Origin: Alphaproteobacteria bacterium
Lineage (GTDB): Bacteria > Pseudomonadota > Alphaproteobacteria > RS24
Direction of reading: 5' to 3'
Assembly (NCBI GenBank): GCA_028816945.1
Contig: JAPPQG010000068.1
Span: forward strand, 1 to 5,301
DNA length: 5,301 nt
Positions 1 to 5,301 of this stretch are shown in pieces. The position numbers and the translations under genes were made by a program. The notes under the pieces are model-generated. The model saw only the letters and a program-made list of their open reading frames with translations. It was not told where the DNA came from and made no database searches. Position 1 is the first letter of the stretch. Each line of letters begins with the position of its first letter.

Positions 1-51
1 GGAGTATGCGTTCATAGCGCATCGAGGGTTCGAATCCCTTCCTCTCTGCCA
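1..51 (+). tRNA. tRNA-Ser, 3' part (probably anticodon GCU)
   Basis: This is the 3' portion of a class II tRNA; the 5' half and the anticodon lie before the window. Seen in sequence: the last bases of the anticodon stem (1-4); a long variable arm whose 5-bp stem 6-10 pairs with 18-22 around a 7-base loop; a T arm with stem 24-28/36-40 and the canonical loop TTCGAAT at 29-35; the 3' acceptor strand 41-47; discriminator G at 48; and an encoded CCA at 49-51. The long variable arm plus a G discriminator separates serine from leucine and tyrosine tRNAs, which carry A. The bases at 1-10 match what I recall of the region just after the anticodon in the bacterial serine GCU tRNA, so that isoacceptor is favoured, but the anticodon itself is not visible. 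Confidence 0.93.
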
Positions 52-88
52 GCCCTAACTAGTCTTGCAGATATTTGTTAATTACAGT

Positions 89-859
89 TTAGCGGGGTTG
101 CATACGGATGCCACCGTCTAGGCGCACGGCTTCGCCATTTATGTAATCATTTTCAATGAGAAATTGCACTAAATGGGCGACTTCGTCAGGCCGTCCCAAA
201 CGCTTGGGGAAAAGCACAGTTTTAGACAGGGAGTCATAGACATCCTCACCTAGTGAATCAAACATAGGCGTATGAATAATGCCCGGCACAAGCGCATTAA
301 CCCTTATGCCGTTTCGTTCAAGGTCACGGGCTATCGGCAAAGTCATACCCAAAATGCCACCTTTTGATGCACTATATGCGGCTTGGCCGACCTGTCCCTC
401 ATAGGCTGCAATGGAAGATGTATTGATGATAACCCCGCGGCAACCGCACTCTGTGACCGGTTCATGCTTTGCCATTTCATAAGCCGCAAGTCGCAAAACA
501 TTAAATGTGCCAATCAGATTGACATTAACAGTTTTGACAAATTGATCGAGTTCAATCGGCCCCGTTTTTGTCAATGTTTTTGTGGGTTGGATAATGCCCG
601 CAAAATTGCATAGAATATGAATGGCACCAAAAGCCTCCATCGTTGCATTGATTGCCGTTTGAACAGAATTTTCATCTGTGACATCAACAGAAAAATAACG
701 CACCTTGTCGCCCAATTCTTTTTCTATTTCTGCCCCGCGCGTTTGATTCATATCAAAAATAGCAATTTGCGCGCCCAATGATGAAAGCCGCCGCACTGCG
801 CCTTCGCCTAGACCAGAGGCACCGCCTGTGACAATGGCTGTTTTACCTTTAATATCCAT
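89..859 (-). CDS. HSD10-type 3-hydroxyacyl-CoA dehydrogenase (short-chain dehydrogenase/reductase)
   Basis: A 256-residue cytosolic NAD-dependent oxidoreductase of the classical SDR family. The Rossmann motif TGGASGLG is at 11-18, followed by an acidic residue at the end of strand 2 (D36), which favours NAD over NADP. The NFAG motif is at 85-88, conserved Asn at 112, and the catalytic Ser149, Tyr162 and Lys166 are all present; VPG is at 191-193. The stretch around residues 154-180 and the C-terminal LDGGIRMQP closely follow human HSD17B10 (about 260 residues), so the family call goes beyond generic SDR. Known activities of that family are oxidation of short-chain 3-hydroxyacyl-CoAs, including 2-methyl-3-hydroxybutyryl-CoA in isoleucine breakdown. 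The ATG at 859 is supported by a Shine-Dalgarno AGGAAGG seven bases upstream. It is divergent from mutA, in keeping with a role in propionyl-CoA supply. The exact substrate is inferred; other hydroxyacyl-CoAs or steroid-like alcohols are possible. Confidence 0.93.
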   Translation of the reverse strand: MDIKGKTAIVTGGASGLGEGAVRRLSSLGAQIAIFDMNQTRGAEIEKELGDKVRYFSVDVTDENSVQTAINATMEAFGAIHILCNFAGIIQPTKTLTKTGPIELDQFVKTVNVNLIGTFNVLRLAAYEMAKHEPVTECGCRGVIINTSSIAAYEGQVGQAAYSASKGGILGMTLPIARDLERNGIRVNALVPGIIHTPMFDSLGEDVYDSLSKTVLFPKRLGRPDEVAHLVQFLIENDYINGEAVRLDGGIRMQPR

Positions 860-866
860 ATTTTGA

Positions 867-873
867 CCTTCCT
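867..873 (-). promoter_or_regulatory. Ribosome binding site of the HSD10-type gene
   Basis: On the minus strand the bases read AGGAAGG, a strong Shine-Dalgarno sequence, followed by a 7-base spacer (860-866) and the ATG at 859-857. This fixes the start codon of the dehydrogenase. Confidence 0.85.
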
Positions 874-898
874 AATGAGTTTGAACTTTCATATTTAT

Positions 899-904
899 GT
901 TATA
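899..904 (-). promoter_or_regulatory. Candidate -10 box of the HSD10-type gene
   Basis: The minus strand reads TATAAC (5 of 6 matches to TATAAT). A start site near 892 would give a leader of roughly 30 bases that includes the Shine-Dalgarno sequence, which is plausible. No good -35 box lies at 17 bases upstream, and the region is AT-rich, so support is weak. Confidence 0.25.
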
Positions 905-921
905 AACTATTAGATAGCACG

Positions 922-965
922 ACATATAGCACATATCTAGTTGTGACGATAACATATATGACATA
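922..965. repeat. Direct repeats with ACATA elements in the control region
   Basis: The block 922-935 recurs at 952-965 with 12 of 14 bases identical and an offset of 30 bases. Each block carries two ACATA elements nine bases apart (starting at 922 and 931, and at 952 and 961). The 30-base offset is close to three helical turns. A separate heptamer ATAGCAC is repeated 12 bases apart at 914-920 and 926-932. These are operator-like arrangements, but low-complexity AT-rich DNA can give such matches by chance. Confidence 0.45.
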
Positions 966-967
966 AA

Positions 968-973
968 TATAAT
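968..973 (+). promoter_or_regulatory. Candidate -10 box of the mutA-mutB promoter
   Basis: Exact TATAAT consensus ending 13 bases before the mutA ATG. The best -35-like hexamer is GTGACG at 943-948 (4 of 6 matches to TTGACA) with a long 19-base spacer, so the promoter may be weak without an activator. A start site about seven bases downstream of the box would leave a leader of only some 6-7 bases. The surrounding sequence is AT-rich, so a chance match is possible. Confidence 0.5.
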
Positions 974-986
974 ATAGCAAGAGCGC

Positions 987-2936
987 ATGATAGCATTTGA
1001 CAAACATTTCCAGCATACGCATTTCCCAGCAGCGAGTGAGGCTGAATGGCGCGCCGCCCTAGATAAAGTGCTACAAAATAAAGCACTTGCGGACAAAGTG
1101 CTTTATACAGAAACAAATGCACCAACAGGAAATGACCCTGCCGCCCAGCCGGGCTATGCACCCTTTACGCGTGGCACAGATTCAGTTGCTAGCAGAATTA
1201 AAAGCAAAGCCAGCCAAGACCCCGCGCCTGTTTGGCATATTGCAAGCCATATTCAACCCGCCCGCTATTCACTACCCTCACAGGCCATGCAACCAGCCGA
1301 TATAGAGGCGGATATAGCAACCGATTTACAAAATGGCGCAACCGCGATTCTGCTTGATTTAACTGTGCCTGACAAAACGGCACTCGCGACGGCAAGTGAT
1401 TTAGAGAAACTGCTAACGCCCCTTTGCAAGCACATATTACCACAAGCCGCCTATCTACTTTTGCGCCCCAGCCTCTATGGCATAGACGCCGTAAAACCTG
1501 TGTTAGATATATTAACTAAAACACATGAACTTGCCAAAGCACAGGGACAAGAAAAAACAGCGACTATTTGTTTTGACTATGACCCGCTTGGCACAGTTGC
1601 AACATATGGTGCAATGCATGACACAACACATGACGCAACACAGGACATGATAGAGGCAATAGCCATGATAGAACATTGGCAGGCCTTGCTCGATGCCCGC
1701 AAAGCCAACCCCAATTTGCGCTTTATGACAATATCTAGTCTGCCCTATCACAATGCCGGCGCAGATGAGGTCACAGAACTTGCATGCATGCTTGCAACAT
1801 TGGTTTTTTATATGCGCCTATTAGAGCAAGCAGGATTGCCGCCGGCTGACGCCCTGCCCCATATCACATTGACCCTTGCGGCCGATACAGATTTTTTCGC
1901 CACAATCGCTAAATTGCGCGCCGCCCGCACTTTATGGAATCAAATTGCCACTGCCTGTCATTGCCCTGCCATTCCCCCGCAACTCCATGCCGAAGGATCA
2001 ATGCGTGGCTTTTCCACCGCTGACCCATGGGTTAATATATTGCGGGCAACCATTGCAACCTGTGCGGCAGGCATTGGCGGGGCAAACATTATCACAACGC
2101 CGCCTAGCACGATTGTAGCAGAACAAGATAATGCGCTCGCCCGCCGCCTTGCCCGCAATACGCAACTTATTTTGCAAGAGGAAAGCCATATTGGCCGCGT
2201 GATAGATGCCGCAGGGGGCAGTTGGTATGTCGAACAAAAAACGCAAGATTTTTGCCACGCCGCATGGGATCTATTTCAGCAAATTGAAACAAAGGGCGGC
2301 ATGGATAAGGCACTAGAAAGCGGATTTATTACCGACCATATTGCCACCCTTGCAGACAAACACAAAACAGCTATTGCCACGCGGGAAAAACCGATTTTAG
2401 GGGTTAGCGCATTCCCCAATCTAGCCGAAGCCGTTTTACAACCCCGCCCAATATATGGGGCGGGCGCATTGGCAGAGGCGCGCCCTGCCCGTGATTTTGA
2501 AGTTTTGCGCCTGACAGCGCAAGCCGCGCCGACTCGGCCGAAAGTTTTTCTTGCCACGATTGGCAAACAGGCGCGCTTTTTACCACGCGCCCATTTTGCT
2601 GTCGATTTATTCGCCGCGGGCGGCATAGATAGCAGTATGAGCGCAGGCGGCACAGATATATCGGCCATTGTGAAAGAGTTCGCCCATGCCAACACACAAT
2701 TTGCTGTGTTATGCGGCACAGATGAAGCTTATCAAACCTATGCGGCTGACCTCGCGCAAGCCTTACGCAAAGCAGGCGCAAATCCCATTTGGCTAACGGG
2801 GCAAAAGAAACTTGCCGATATAGATAATCATATTGATAATTATATTTTTCCAATGTGTGATGCGCTTGCCCTGCTTAAACAAGCGCATGTGGTACTGGGG
2901 CTTGGCGATAATAAGCAGGGAGTAGGCAATGAATAA
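987..2936 (+). CDS. mutA: Methylmalonyl-CoA mutase, small (beta) subunit
   Basis: A 649-residue protein that pairs with MutB to form the cytosolic heterodimeric mutase. The N-terminal FP..(E)W segment (about 13-22) and YAPFTRG (57-63) match the small-subunit family. They are followed by the degenerate TIM-barrel domain with DPWVNILRA (346-354), [12 protein letters not shown] just after 385, and GGSWYVE (410-416). Residues from about 517 form a B12-binding-like fold that lacks the DxHxxG cobalamin-ligand motif, as expected for the non-catalytic subunit; CDALALL near the C-terminus is also typical. The start is forced: an in-frame TAG at 975-977 lies just upstream and no other start codon lies between it and the ATG at 987. 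The ribosome site is weak (AAGAG at 979-983, three bases from the ATG). The segment before YAPFTRG seems shorter than in relatives I recall, and a 12-bp tandem repeat lies at codons 211-218. The reading frame is intact and overlaps mutB by 8 bases. Confidence 0.93.
   Translation: MIAFDKHFQHTHFPAASEAEWRAALDKVLQNKALADKVLYTETNAPTGNDPAAQPGYAPFTRGTDSVASRIKSKASQDPAPVWHIASHIQPARYSLPSQAMQPADIEADIATDLQNGATAILLDLTVPDKTALATASDLEKLLTPLCKHILPQAAYLLLRPSLYGIDAVKPVLDILTKTHELAKAQGQEKTATICFDYDPLGTVATYGAMHDTTHDATQDMIEAIAMIEHWQALLDARKANPNLRFMTISSLPYHNAGADEVTELACMLATLVFYMRLLEQAGLPPADALPHITLTLAADTDFFATIAKLRAARTLWNQIATACHCPAIPPQLHAEGSMRGFSTADPWVNILRATIATCAAGIGGANIITTPPSTIVAEQDNALARRLARNTQLILQEESHIGRVIDAAGGSWYVEQKTQDFCHAAWDLFQQIETKGGMDKALESGFITDHIATLADKHKTAIATREKPILGVSAFPNLAEAVLQPRPIYGAGALAEARPARDFEVLRLTAQAAPTRPKVFLATIGKQARFLPRAHFAVDLFAAGGIDSSMSAGGTDISAIVKEFAHANTQFAVLCGTDEAYQTYAADLAQALRKAGANPIWLTGQKKLADIDNHIDNYIFPMCDALALLKQAHVVLGLGDNKQGVGNE
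1617..1640 (+). repeat. 12-bp tandem repeat inside mutA
   Basis: Two adjacent 12-base units (1617-1628 and 1629-1640) differ at a single position; a third, degraded partial unit follows from 1641. They encode HDTT, HDAT and then QD, residues 211-220. The repeat lies just after the DPLG motif, in a stretch that is variable in the family, so it probably lengthens a surface loop or linker and keeps the frame. Confidence 0.75.
2917..2922 (+). promoter_or_regulatory. Ribosome binding site of mutB
   Basis: AGGGAG lies inside the 3' end of mutA with a six-base spacer to the mutB ATG at 2929. It is clearly stronger than the site in front of mutA. It supports the overlapping start and translational coupling of the two subunits. 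Confidence 0.8.
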
Positions 2937-5121
2937 AGCAAGCCAAATTCCCGATTTTGCAACGCGCGATTTTGTAGCACACAAGAAAACAGACTCGTCT
3001 GAAGCACAGGCGAAAACGCAAACAACTATCACTTATCAAACGCCCGAAGGGCTAGATATTAAACCGCTTTATACGGCAGCAGATAGGGCGGGCTTGCCCT
3101 ATTTGGATAATTACCCCGGCCAACCGCCTTATATTCGCGGGCCTTATGCCGCCATGTATGCGCACAGGGCATGGACAATCCGCCAATATGCAGGCTTTTC
3201 CACAGCCGAAGATTCAAACGCCTTTTACCGCCGCAATTTGAAAGCGGGACAAAAAGGGCTTTCTGTTGCTTTTGATTTAGCCACCCATCGCGGCTATGAC
3301 AGCGACCATCCACGTGTGGCGGGCGATGTTGGCATGGCGGGGGTGGCGATTGATTCCATTTATGACATGCGGATATTATTTGACGGCATTCCCCTTGATG
3401 AAATGAGCGTCTCGATGACGATGAATGGGGCGGTCTTGCCTATTCTAGCCCTTTATATTGTTGCCGCAGAGGAACAGGGCGTGCCTGTTAAAAAACTTGC
3501 AGGCACAATTCAAAATGACATTTTGAAAGAATTTATGGTGCGTAATACTTATATCTACCCGCCCAAACCATCCATGCGGATTGTGTCGGATATTTTTGCC
3601 TTTACGGCCGCCAATATGCCGAAATTTAATTCGATTTCTATTTCTGGCTATCACATGCAAGAAGCAGGTGCGACGGCTGACCTTGAACTAGGCTATACAT
3701 TGGCAGACGGGATAGAATATGTGCGCGCGGGCTTGGACGCGGGATTGAAAATTGACGATTTCGCCCCGCGCCTTTCATTTTTTTGGGGCATTAGCATGGA
3801 TTTTTTCATGGAAATTGCCAAATTGCGCGCCGCCCGCTTGCTATGGGCGCAACTTATGCAGGCACTTGGCGCGCAAGACCCAAAATCGCTTGCCTTGCGG
3901 ACGCATTGCCAAACTTCGGGCTGGAGTCTCACCGCACAAGATATTCACAATAATATCATGCGCACCTGTATAGAGGCGATGGCCGCCACACAGGGTCACA
4001 CCCAATCGCTCCACACAAATAGTTTTGATGAAGCCCTTGCTTTGCCAACCGATTTTTCCGCCCGCATCGCCCGCAATACGCAAATTTTATTGCAAATGGA
4101 AAGTGGCACAAATAATGTCATTGACCCATGGGGCGGCAGCTATTTCCTTGAACGGCTCACCCATGACCTTGCCGCGCGGGCATTAGAGCATATCCAAGAA
4201 GTGGAAAAATTGGGCGGTATGGCCGCGGCGATTGAGAAAAACATGCCCAAAATGCGCATTGAGACAGCCGCCGCCCATACCCAAGCGCGCATTGATAGTG
4301 GCCGCCAAACCGTGCTAGGCGTGAATAAATATCGCCCAACCGCACAAACGCCTATTGATGAAAGCATAGATGTACGCAAAGTGGATAATCGCGGCGTGCG
4401 CCAAGCGCAAATTGCACGGCTAGAAAAATTGCGCGCTGAACGCAACCCGCAAGATGTTGAGTCCGCCTTGCATGCGCTCACCCATGCGGCACAAACAAAC
4501 ACAGGCAATTTATTAGCCCTTGCCATAGAGGCGGCGCGGGCGCGTGCAAGTGTTGGGGAGATTTCACTCGCCCTAGAAAAAGCATGGCAACGCCACAAAG
4601 CCCGCCCTGAAACCATAGCGGGTGTTTATCAAAAAGAGCTCGGCACAGACGCGCAAGATATTGTGTTAGTGCAAGATATGGTGGCGCGGTTTAACGAGCG
4701 TGAAGGGCGCGCGCCCTGCATTTATATCGCCAAAATCGGGCAAGACGGCCACGACCGCGGGCAAAAAGTGGTTGCCACCGCCTATGCGGATTTAGGCTTT
4801 GAAGTTATCACAGGCCCGCTTTTCCAAACGCCAGAGGAAGCGGCACAATCGGCAGCCAAAGCGGCCGCCCATGTTATTGGGGTCAGTTCGCTTGCCGCAG
4901 GTCATCTAACCCTCATTCCCCAATTACGCGAGGCACTCAAAGCGCAAGGCGCCGAAAACATTATGATGATTGTTGGTGGCGTCATTCCCCCGCAAGATTT
5001 TGACGCCCTGCATGCCGTTGGCGTAAAGGCCATTTTCCCCCCTGGTACAGTCATTCCCCAATCAGCAAGCGAAATTCTCGAAACCCTAACCGCCCACCTC
5101 GGCCATAATATAAAGGCATGA
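2929..5121 (+). CDS. mutB: Methylmalonyl-CoA mutase, large (alpha) catalytic subunit
   Basis: A 730-residue adenosylcobalamin-dependent enzyme that isomerises (R)-methylmalonyl-CoA to succinyl-CoA, feeding propionate-derived carbon into the TCA cycle. The N-terminal catalytic TIM barrel (roughly 45-420) keeps the residues known from the Propionibacterium enzyme, all shifted by two: Tyr87 (Y89), Thr193 and Gln195 (T195, Q197), Arg205 (R207), Tyr241-His242 (Y243, H244), Gln328 (Q330) and Ser360 (S362). Tyr87 and Arg205 favour methylmalonyl-CoA over the ethylmalonyl- or isobutyryl-CoA mutases. A linker leads to the C-terminal B12 domain (about 590-725) with [10 protein letters not shown], giving Lys602, Asp606 and the lower axial ligand His608, then SSLAAGH and VGGVIP. 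Length matches the family (about 715-730). The ATG at 2929 has a good ribosome site and overlaps the mutA stop (ATGAATAA), so the two subunits are cotranscribed and probably translationally coupled. No damage is seen; the enzyme should be active. The partner chaperone gene meaB does not follow within the window. Confidence 0.97.
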   Translation: MNKASQIPDFATRDFVAHKKTDSSEAQAKTQTTITYQTPEGLDIKPLYTAADRAGLPYLDNYPGQPPYIRGPYAAMYAHRAWTIRQYAGFSTAEDSNAFYRRNLKAGQKGLSVAFDLATHRGYDSDHPRVAGDVGMAGVAIDSIYDMRILFDGIPLDEMSVSMTMNGAVLPILALYIVAAEEQGVPVKKLAGTIQNDILKEFMVRNTYIYPPKPSMRIVSDIFAFTAANMPKFNSISISGYHMQEAGATADLELGYTLADGIEYVRAGLDAGLKIDDFAPRLSFFWGISMDFFMEIAKLRAARLLWAQLMQALGAQDPKSLALRTHCQTSGWSLTAQDIHNNIMRTCIEAMAATQGHTQSLHTNSFDEALALPTDFSARIARNTQILLQMESGTNNVIDPWGGSYFLERLTHDLAARALEHIQEVEKLGGMAAAIEKNMPKMRIETAAAHTQARIDSGRQTVLGVNKYRPTAQTPIDESIDVRKVDNRGVRQAQIARLEKLRAERNPQDVESALHALTHAAQTNTGNLLALAIEAARARASVGEISLALEKAWQRHKARPETIAGVYQKELGTDAQDIVLVQDMVARFNEREGRAPCIYIAKIGQDGHDRGQKVVATAYADLGFEVITGPLFQTPEEAAQSAAKAAAHVIGVSSLAAGHLTLIPQLREALKAQGAENIMMIVGGVIPPQDFDALHAVGVKAIFPPGTVIPQSASEILETLTAHLGHNIKA

Positions 5122-5132
5122 TATTAGTTAGA

Positions 5133-5157
5133 GGGGGGGTGCGGGATTAGGTGGGGG
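5133..5157 (+). other. G-rich tract with a G-quadruplex-like pattern after mutB
   Basis: Starting 12 bases after the mutB stop codon are a run of seven G (5133-5139), GGG at 5143-5145 and five G at 5153-5157. Splitting the first run gives four tracts of at least three G with loops of 1, 3 and 7 bases, which satisfies the common G3+N1-7 rule. It would form on the mutAB sense strand and in the mRNA 3' end. No intrinsic-terminator hairpin with a T run is seen here, so a role in 3'-end formation is only a guess. Confidence 0.5.
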
Positions 5158-5163
5158 ATTATT

Positions 5164-5301
5164 CTATTCATCGTCATCATAAACGAATTGATAGGTATTT
5201 CCCCCTATTAGTACGCGAGCACGGCTCCGAGGTCTGTGAAGACCGTCAGGCAAATTTTTAGGGGGCTTACCCTTATCATATAATATCTTCTCTAATTGCG
5301 T
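5164..5301 (-). CDS. Unrecognised protein, C-terminal 45 codons (partial)
   Basis: An open frame runs from the right edge of the window to a TAG at 5166-5164 on the minus strand; the start lies outside. The visible peptide begins TQLEKILYDKGK, continues through a Pro- and Arg-rich stretch (NLPDGLHRPRSRARV), then LIGGNTYQFVY, and ends with the acidic tail DDDE. The tail resembles a compact beta-rich C-terminus with a short acidic end, but I do not recognise a family and assign no function. It runs tail-to-tail with mutB with a 42-base gap. Support comes only from the uninterrupted frame of 45 codons reaching the edge and a protein-like composition, so it could be a chance open frame. No membrane segment is seen. 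Confidence 0.5.
   Translation of the reverse strand, partial: TQLEKILYDKGKPPKNLPDGLHRPRSRARVLIGGNTYQFVYDDDE

Larger units (their letters stand above)
891..970. repeat. Inverted repeat, 14-bp arms, spanning the divergent promoters
   Basis: The arm at 891-904 is the reverse complement of 957-970 at 13 of 14 positions, including an uninterrupted 10-bp match (891-900 with 961-970). The centre is at about 930.5, near the middle of the 860-986 gap. Each arm overlaps or abuts the candidate -10 box of the gene it faces. It could be a paired operator or simply mirrored promoter sequence; the 52-base spacing makes it an unlikely terminator hairpin. Confidence 0.6.
860..986. promoter_or_regulatory. Divergent intergenic control region between the dehydrogenase and mutA
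   Basis: This 127-base gap separates two genes transcribed away from each other, so it should contain both promoters. It is much richer in A and T than the flanking coding sequence. It contains a perfect TATAAT on the + strand, a TATAAC on the - strand, a nearly perfect 14-bp inverted repeat and repeated ACATA elements at regular spacing. I see no conserved cobalamin-riboswitch-like structure, and the gap is too short and AT-rich to hold one. A transcription factor acting on both genes is an inference from the symmetry. Confidence 0.75.

Noticed and set aside
1..51. tRNA-Ser 3' end as an attachment site of an integrated element
   Set aside because: No second copy of the tRNA 3' end is present in the window and no integrase is seen; the neighbouring genes are ordinary metabolism genes.
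1..859. HSD10 next to a tRNA as a hint of the RNase P role known for mitochondrial HSD10
   Set aside because: That role depends on animal mitochondrial partner proteins; the adjacency here is convergent and better read as chance, with the mutase genes giving a metabolic context.
860..986. Cobalamin riboswitch in front of mutA
   Set aside because: The gap is short and AT-rich, shows no B12-box-like or multi-stem GC-containing structure, and the likely mutA leader is only a few bases.
2276..2719. Long open frame on the minus strand inside mutA (147 codons)
   Set aside because: It lies fully antisense to a well supported coding region, has a composition (many Arg, Ala, Cys) typical of reverse-frame reading, and shows no recognisable motif.
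4140..4616. Long open frame on the minus strand inside mutB (158 codons)
   Set aside because: It is antisense to the conserved mutase coding sequence; the Ser/Arg/Ala/Cys-rich product looks like a reverse-complement artefact.
5189..5210. Seven-pair imperfect stem (with one G:T) near the end of the partial gene
   Set aside because: It is weak, AT-rich, inside the open frame and has no adjacent T run for either strand.
5231..5244. Perfect 5-bp hairpin with a 4-base loop, followed by a T run at 5254-5258, as a terminator of mutAB
   Set aside because: The stem is short, nine bases separate it from the T run, and it lies within the open frame of the partial minus-strand gene, over 100 bases after the mutB stop.

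Overview
The window looks like a piece of a bacterial chromosome, most likely from an alphaproteobacterium. This is inferred from the two-subunit methylmalonyl-CoA mutase, the mitochondrial-like (HSD10-type) short-chain dehydrogenase and the general codon style; no taxonomic marker is present to prove it. The coding regions have intermediate G+C, while the gap between the divergent genes is strikingly AT-rich.

Layout: positions 1-51 are the 3' part of a serine tRNA (probably anticodon GCU) on the + strand. Positions 89-859 (- strand) encode a 256-residue NAD-dependent dehydrogenase closely resembling human HSD17B10/HSD10 (3-hydroxyacyl-CoA dehydrogenase type 2). A 127-base divergent intergenic region (860-986) carries a perfect TATAAT box, a long inverted repeat and spaced direct repeats, all suggestive of shared regulation. 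Positions 987-2936 (+) encode the small, non-cobalamin-binding subunit of methylmalonyl-CoA mutase (mutA). Positions 2929-5121 (+) encode the large catalytic, B12-binding subunit (mutB), whose start overlaps the mutA stop by 8 bases. A short G-rich tract with a G-quadruplex-like pattern follows the mutB stop. Positions 5164-5301 (-) hold the last 45 codons of an unrecognised protein that continues beyond the window.

The three complete genes form a coherent catabolic unit. The HSD10-type enzyme can carry out the penultimate step of isoleucine (and branched or short-chain acyl-CoA) breakdown, which yields propionyl-CoA. MutA/MutB carry out the last step of propionyl-CoA assimilation, (R)-methylmalonyl-CoA to succinyl-CoA. 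The intervening enzymes (thiolase, propionyl-CoA carboxylase, epimerase) and the usual mutase chaperone MeaB are not in the window. I see no mobile element, CRISPR array, phage gene or clearly novel system. The most noteworthy points are the architecture of the divergent control region, the nearly leaderless mutA start, the G-rich 3' flank of mutB and the unidentified truncated gene at the right edge.
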